A DNA stretch of 41,595 bases from Alphaproteobacteria bacterium 65-37 (GTDB lineage: Bacteria; Pseudomonadota; Alphaproteobacteria; Reyranellales; Reyranellaceae), in contig MKRV01000021.1 of the NCBI GenBank assembly GCA_001897995.1, positions 1 through 41,595 of the forward strand. Reading direction: 5' to 3'. Position numbers and translations under genes: made by a program. This document shows, in pieces, positions 40,724 to 41,595 of the stretch. The notes under the pieces were generated by a model that worked only from the letters and a program-made list of their open reading frames with translations, was not told the DNA's origin and ran no database searches. How positions within the stretch are numbered: the first letter of the stretch is position 1; every line of letters begins with the position of its first letter.

Positions 40724-41595
40724 ACACGACAGCCCGTCTCGGCAATCATCGGCCGGAACGGCGGCGCCCGCCCACCGCCGCCGGCTGTCCGCCATCCTTC
40801 ATGCCGACCTGACCGGCTTCGTGCGCCTGATGGAAGGTGCCGAGGACCGCACGGTCGACCGCCTCAAGTCGGTGCGCGTCGAGGTGTGGCAGGCTGCCGT
40901 CGAAGCCGTGGGCGGCCGGATCGTCAACATCGTAGCCGACTCCGTCCTCGCCGAATTCGGCTCGGCGGTGGCTGCAGTGACGGCCGCGATCGACATCCAG
41001 GAGCGGATGGCCCTCTTCAACGATGCGCTCGACGAGCGGCAGCGGCTGATGTTCCGCATCGGGCTGCATCTGGGCGAGGTCATCGTCGACGAGACCGAGA
41101 CCATATTCGGCGATGCCGTCAACGTCGCCGCTCGCATCCAGCTCATGGCCGAACCGGGCGGGATTGCGGTATCCAGCGCGGTCCGCGACGCCACGCAATC
41201 GCAGATCGACCGTGTCTTCGTCGATGGCGGGAAACACCACGCCAAGAACGTCAGTCGTTCGCTCCGGATCTATCATGTCTGCACCCGCGCCAGCGTGCCG
41301 GGTCCTCTGGCCGGCATGGTGCATCGCCTTCACGGGGCCGGCGTCACGAGCCGCAGGCCCCTTCTGTGGGGAACGATCGCGACGGCTCTGGCGCTGCTGG
41401 GTGGCGGATATCTGCTCACTGCCGTTGATCCGACGATGCCCGTCAGCATCGCAGCCAGCAACCTGTCGGCCGTCCAGCTCGAACAGGCGCTGGCCGAGCG
41501 GCACAAGGCCGACGCCCTGGCAGCTGAAAGGAGCCGGCTGCAAGAAGAGGCCCGTCAGAGAGTGGAGACCGAAGCCGAAGCCCGGCGGCACGCCG
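40716..41595 (+). CDS. Class III adenylate/guanylate cyclase with membrane segment, partial (right edge)
   Basis: 293 residues are visible before the window ends. Residues about 22-190 form the cyclase homology domain: metal aspartates are Asp31 (ILHADLTGF) and Asp75 (VADSVLAEF); the transition-state Asn/Arg pair is in FGDAVNVAARIQ (Asn136, Arg140). A transmembrane helix follows at about 217-236 (LLWGTIATALALLGGGYLL), then a charged coiled-coil-like stretch (QLEQALAERHKADALAAERS) running off the edge. Synthesis of cAMP is favoured over cGMP because a Crp-type receptor overlaps it upstream. The N-terminus is cytosolic; what lies after the helix, perhaps a periplasmic or repeat domain, is not visible. 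The start overlaps the regulator's stop by 8 bp. Confidence 0.9.
   Translation, partial: MAEHDSPSRQSSAGTAAPAHRRRLSAILHADLTGFVRLMEGAEDRTVDRLKSVRVEVWQAAVEAVGGRIVNIVADSVLAEFGSAVAAVTAAIDIQERMALFNDALDERQRLMFRIGLHLGEVIVDETETIFGDAVNVAARIQLMAEPGGIAVSSAVRDATQSQIDRVFVDGGKHHAKNVSRSLRIYHVCTRASVPGPLAGMVHRLHGAGVTSRRPLLWGTIATALALLGGGYLLTAVDPTMPVSIAASNLSAVQLEQALAERHKADALAAERSRLQEEARQRVETEAEARRHA

Overview
The window is about two-thirds G+C and has long antisense open frames on almost every gene, as expected for a high-GC proteobacterium. An orphan TctC (Bug) receptor, an HWE-type sensor kinase, a class III cyclase beside a Crp-like protein and an ECF42 sigma factor suggest a metabolically versatile alphaproteobacterium (Reyranella/Bradyrhizobium-like). 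This is an inference from gene content; there is no rRNA or other marker to fix the taxon. I found no tRNA, rRNA, insertion sequence, integrase or CRISPR array.

Layout. (1) 1-8575, minus strand: a very large exported multicopper oxidase (2338 aa) whose complete set of copper ligands appears in permuted order, followed by an overlapping or abutting secreted propeller-like protein that runs off the left edge. A predicted metzincin-type metallopeptidase is divergent from it (8790-10622, plus). (2) 10630-17051, minus: a tightly packed six-gene operon for aerobic CoA-dependent anthranilate (or salicylate) degradation: monooxygenase/reductase fusion, SDR, MarR regulator, crotonase, aryl-CoA ligase and a RidA-like protein that lacks the catalytic arginine. 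A near-perfect 26-bp palindrome upstream is the likely MarR operator. (3) 17250-20819, plus: a DGPF/YCII protein with its partner ECF42 sigma factor, an ECF42-like promoter in front of the pair, then a GAF-PAS-HWE kinase. (4) 20832-22853: divergent HxlR regulator and GFA-family protein with an AT-rich regulatory gap, then a DsbA-fold isomerase-like protein. (5) 22860-31394, minus: a lipid locus with an AraC-type regulator, three alpha/beta hydrolases, a fatty acyl-CoA ligase, a WS/DGAT acyltransferase and an MFS carrier. Two of the hydrolase transcription units carry the same colinear 70-bp upstream element. (6) 31541-35733, minus: a TfoX-N protein, then a TauD-like dioxygenase operon with a TauABC-like importer, preceded by a 435-bp gap holding two short tandem-repeat arrays. 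(7) 36169-37595, minus: an exported papain-like cysteine protease and a two-helix membrane protein overlapping by 4 bp. (8) 37788-41595, plus: an orphan TctC receptor, a TTG-started outer-membrane barrel, and a Crp-like regulator whose stop overlaps the start of a membrane-anchored adenylate/guanylate cyclase cut by the right edge.

How the parts work together. Block 2 is a self-regulated catabolic unit: ring activation as the CoA thioester, dearomatising oxygenation/reduction, then beta-oxidation-type steps. Block 5 looks like neutral-lipid (wax ester or triacylglycerol) synthesis and turnover under one AraC-type regulator. Block 6 looks like import and oxidative cleavage of a sulfonate-like compound. 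Block 1 is the least ordinary: the giant oxidase resembles the large bacterial multicopper oxidases linked to Mn(II) oxidation, but its substrate cannot be read from sequence.
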